NCBI GenBank assembly: GCA_016882585.1
Contig: VGPP01000040.1
Span: 1-13,473, forward strand
Direction of reading: 5' to 3'
From: Cyanobacteria bacterium M_surface_7_m2_037
GTDB lineage: Bacteria; Cyanobacteriota; Cyanobacteriia; PCC-6307; Cyanobiaceae
Length of the DNA: 13,473 bases
Of this stretch, positions 11,483 to 13,473 are shown one piece after another. Position 1 is the first letter of the stretch, and the number at the start of each line of letters is the position of its first letter. A program made the position numbers and the translations under genes. The notes beneath the pieces are model-generated. The model saw only the letters and a program-made list of their open reading frames with translations, was not told the origin of the DNA and searched no databases.

Positions 11483-11812
11483 TCAGGCCAGTGGATCGGT
11501 GTCTGCGATCAGGCTGAAACGATCGGAGTCGTGGTCGCTCTCGTGGTGGTCGATGGATGATCCACCCAGCGCATACTCCGCGTCGTCGTGATACACCTCG
11601 TGGCCATAGCCATGGTGATCGTCGTAGCCGCTGGAGTGATCGCGGTCATCGTGATCACGCTCATAGCGCCCGGATTCACCACCCGAGATGATCGGGTCGT
11701 CGCTGAAGCTGTCCACTGATGCATTCATTGAACGGCGGCGACCCTTGTGGTCATCGTGGCGCTCGCGGCGATGATCGCGGTCGCGGTGATTGCGTTGACG
11801 GTCGCGGGACAT
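11483..11812 (-). CDS. Histidine/aspartate-rich hydrophilic protein
   Basis: The protein has 109 residues. The start ATG 11812 is preceded by a good Shine-Dalgarno (GGAG with an 8-base spacer in TCTCCGGAGACGTTCC). The N-terminus is extremely basic ('MSRDRQRNHRDRDHRRERHD'). The rest is acidic and rich in His, Asp, Tyr and Ser ('ERDHDDRDHSSGYDDHHGYG', then 'DHHESDHDSDRF'), with no hydrophobic core and no signal peptide, so it is probably largely disordered. Dense His/Asp patches suggest divalent metal binding or storage. That fits the manganese/calcium exporter remnant immediately downstream, but it is inference. No family is recognised. The low-complexity sequence is encoded by imperfect repeats of GAT/CAC-type codons. 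Confidence 0.7.
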   Translation of the reverse strand: MSRDRQRNHRDRDHRRERHDDHKGRRRSMNASVDSFSDDPIISGGESGRYERDHDDRDHSSGYDDHHGYGHEVYHDDAEYALGGSSIDHHESDHDSDRFSLIADTDPLA

Positions 11813-11873
11813 GGAACGTCTCCGGAGAACCTTTTCAACGTATGCAGGCTCCCGTGAGGAACTCGTGAGGGCC

Positions 11874-13473
11874 TCAACGTGATGGGCAGCGATAGAGATC
11901 CGGCCCCTGGGGGGCGCTTGGGGTTGCCTTCGCGATCACGCTGCAGGTCCGTTGGCCCCTGCTGGGATCGCTGGCGCTCAGCACCAGCTGTTCTGCGTCG
12001 CTGAGGCGCAGTTGGCGCCGCGCCCTCGAGCCGGTGTTGGTTTCCTGCCCTACGTACCAGCTCAGGCTGGGGCGCTCGTCCTCCTGAAGCAGCAGGGGAG
12101 GCGGCCCCCCTGCGCTGGCGAGTGGCTTCAGCCAGGCTGCAGCGGGCTGCACGCTCCATTGCTCGCTCAATTCCCAGAGCCAGATGGGACTGGCGAACAG
12201 CTCAAACAGGGCCACCCAGAGCAAGGCCACCAAGGCCGCCGCACCCCATTGCCGCCAGCGCAGTTGCGGTGTGAGCAGCAGGCTGCCACCCAGTAGCAGG
12301 GCCAGTGCGGCGGGGAGCGTTATCGCCGCTGGCGCGCCGAGCTGCCCGTGCACGGCCATCAGTGCGGCGCCCGCCAGGAGCCAGAACCAGGGCACGGCCA
12401 GCAGCAGCCGGTTGGTGAGGGCGTTTTCGGGCTTGCCGCGGTGGATCAGCTGCGCCAGCAGAGGCCCCACGCTCAAGGTGAACGAGGGCCAGAGCAGGTG
12501 GCTGTACCAGGGAAGTTGGGTGCGCAGCGGCAGCACCGCCGCCGCGGTGAGCAGGGTGAGGCCTAGACACCAGTAGCCCCAGCGGCTGCGGCACTGTTGC
12601 AGGGCCATCAGCATCGCCAGCGGCCAGAGCGCCAGCCAGGGCCATCCCCCTTCAAGCACCTCAAGCACCGGCACCATCCAGCCGCCGCTGTGCCCCTCGA
12701 TGGAGCTCACCACCCGCGCTAGGCCCTGATGGCCCCACATGGCGAGGGCGTCGGGCCCGCGCTCCAGCAGATGCCATCCATGCCAGAGCAGCCCTGGCAG
12801 CAGGCCGATCACGATCCAGAGGAGTACAGGCAGCCATTGCCGCAGTGCCCAGCGCCGCTCCCAGGCCAGCAGCAGACAAGCCCCTGCCAGCAACGGCAGG
12901 CTTGCCGGTGCCTTGAGCAGCAGAATCGCCGAGCCAGCCACACCAGCGATCAACCCCCACTGGCGTTGTTGGGGGGCTGAAGGCTCGGGTGGCAGGCTGA
13001 GTAAAGCCCACCATTGCAGCGCCATGGCGCTGATCAAGCTGCCATCCAGCATCGCCAGGCGACCATGGCGCATCAGCGGCAGCAGGGTGAGCGCCACCGC
13101 GGCTGTGCAGAGCGCAGCCAGCCGATCGCCTGGCCGCAGGCGTGCCTGCACCAAGGCCACCAAGGGCACGATCAAGCTGGAGCCCAGCGCCGGAATGGCG
13201 CGCACCAGCCACTCCGGTGGAACCTGCCGGATTCCTTCGCTGCCAGCGCTGTGGCGCCAGACACTGATGGCCAGGCCCATCAGCGCATGCAACAGCGGCG
13301 GTTTGTTGAGGTAGGGCTCGCCCCACAGGCTGGGCAGCAGGTTGCCGGGAAAGGGCCGCAGGCTGATCTCTTCAGCCACCCGTGCCACCAAGGCCTCATC
13401 CCAGTCGCGCAGGGGGACACCGCCGAGATGGTGGAACAACAGCAGGATTGCGGCAGACCAGAGCAGCAGAATC
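11874..13473 (-). CDS. ArnT/PMT-type membrane glycosyltransferase (N-terminus beyond window)
   Basis: The frame is open from the right edge, giving 532 visible residues. The first visible segment 'ILLLWSAAILLLFHHLGG' is the first membrane helix. It is followed by the loop motif 'RDWDEALVARVAEE', whose acidic pair is the catalytic type in GT-C enzymes of the ArnT/PMT_2 (GT83/GT39) group, then 'GEPYLNKPPLLHALMG' and 'RHGRLAMLDGSLIS', both typical of lipid-linked-sugar transferases. About ten further membrane helices follow, including 'PWYSHLLWPSFTLSVGPL', and then a soluble tail of about 90 residues. Such enzymes move a sugar from a polyprenyl-phosphate donor to lipid or protein on the outer side of the inner membrane. 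The sugar and acceptor are not known. The true start lies beyond base 13473; an internal TTG at 13439 is not the start. Confidence 0.93.
   Translation of the reverse strand, partial: ILLLWSAAILLLFHHLGGVPLRDWDEALVARVAEEISLRPFPGNLLPSLWGEPYLNKPPLLHALMGLAISVWRHSAGSEGIRQVPPEWLVRAIPALGSSLIVPLVALVQARLRPGDRLAALCTAAVALTLLPLMRHGRLAMLDGSLISAMALQWWALLSLPPEPSAPQQRQWGLIAGVAGSAILLLKAPASLPLLAGACLLLAWERRWALRQWLPVLLWIVIGLLPGLLWHGWHLLERGPDALAMWGHQGLARVVSSIEGHSGGWMVPVLEVLEGGWPWLALWPLAMLMALQQCRSRWGYWCLGLTLLTAAAVLPLRTQLPWYSHLLWPSFTLSVGPLLAQLIHRGKPENALTNRLLLAVPWFWLLAGAALMAVHGQLGAPAAITLPAALALLLGGSLLLTPQLRWRQWGAAALVALLWVALFELFASPIWLWELSEQWSVQPAAAWLKPLASAGGPPPLLLQEDERPSLSWYVGQETNTGSRARRQLRLSDAEQLVLSASDPSRGQRTCSVIAKATPSAPQGPDLYRCPSR

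Noticed and set aside
1..13473. CRISPR arrays, insertion sequences, integrase or att sites
   Set aside because: No regularly spaced direct repeats, transposase-like proteins or terminal inverted repeats were seen on either strand.

Overview
The window looks like a high-GC picocyanobacterium of the Synechococcus/Cyanobium type. The signs are three small high-light-inducible (HLIP) proteins, a DUF4278 mini-protein, a LexA box that fits the cyanobacterial consensus, three HIP1 octamers (GCGATCGC) and many GTG starts. All of this was read by eye; no database search was run.

Bases 1-6548 form one coherent accessory island. On the minus strand lie a DUF5132 membrane protein (3676-3344), a P-type ATPase (3294-847), a small protein with an HMA-like domain and a membrane hairpin (843-328), and the N-terminus of a further HMA-like protein, probably a second ATPase (324 to beyond base 1). 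The last three are separated by 3 bases each. Divergent from this is a plus-strand Get3/ArsA-like protein that has lost its Walker A motif but keeps an HSP20-like C-terminus (3771-4808). A second divergent pair follows: DUF5132 plus HMA-like hairpin protein on the minus strand (5521-4761, overlapping by GTGA), and an HMA-like plus glycine-zipper protein on the plus strand (5640-6548). Five proteins share the same cysteine-poor HMA-like domain, and the ATPase lacks the CPx metal motif. The set looks like a membrane-remodelling or metal/ion compartment system. Ferrosome-type loci are the nearest comparison I know, but this one has parts of its own. The function is inference.

Bases 6517-8354 hold a beta-carbonic anhydrase (minus), a DUF1345-like membrane protein (plus), a tiny membrane protein (minus), a region with several inverted repeats, and a 33-residue DUF4278 protein that ends in a strong terminator.

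Bases 8392-10004 hold an NTF2-like protein, one HLIP on the plus strand and a two-gene HLIP operon on the minus strand (one only 47 residues long), with a terminator between them, then a small four-cysteine zinc-ribbon protein.

Bases 9976-11459 hold a small unknown protein, a DUF2061-like membrane protein, a LexA-type box overlapping a good promoter in front of a 63-residue protein with a sliding-clamp-like motif (QGELF), a cytochrome-b561-like protein, and a frameshifted remnant of a UPF0016/GDT1 manganese exporter just upstream of the cytochrome gene.

Bases 11483-13473 hold a His/Asp-rich small protein and a membrane glycosyltransferase of the ArnT/PMT type, whose N-terminus lies beyond the right edge. 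No intergenic stretch exceeds 300 bases. I saw no tRNA, rRNA, CRISPR array or insertion sequence.
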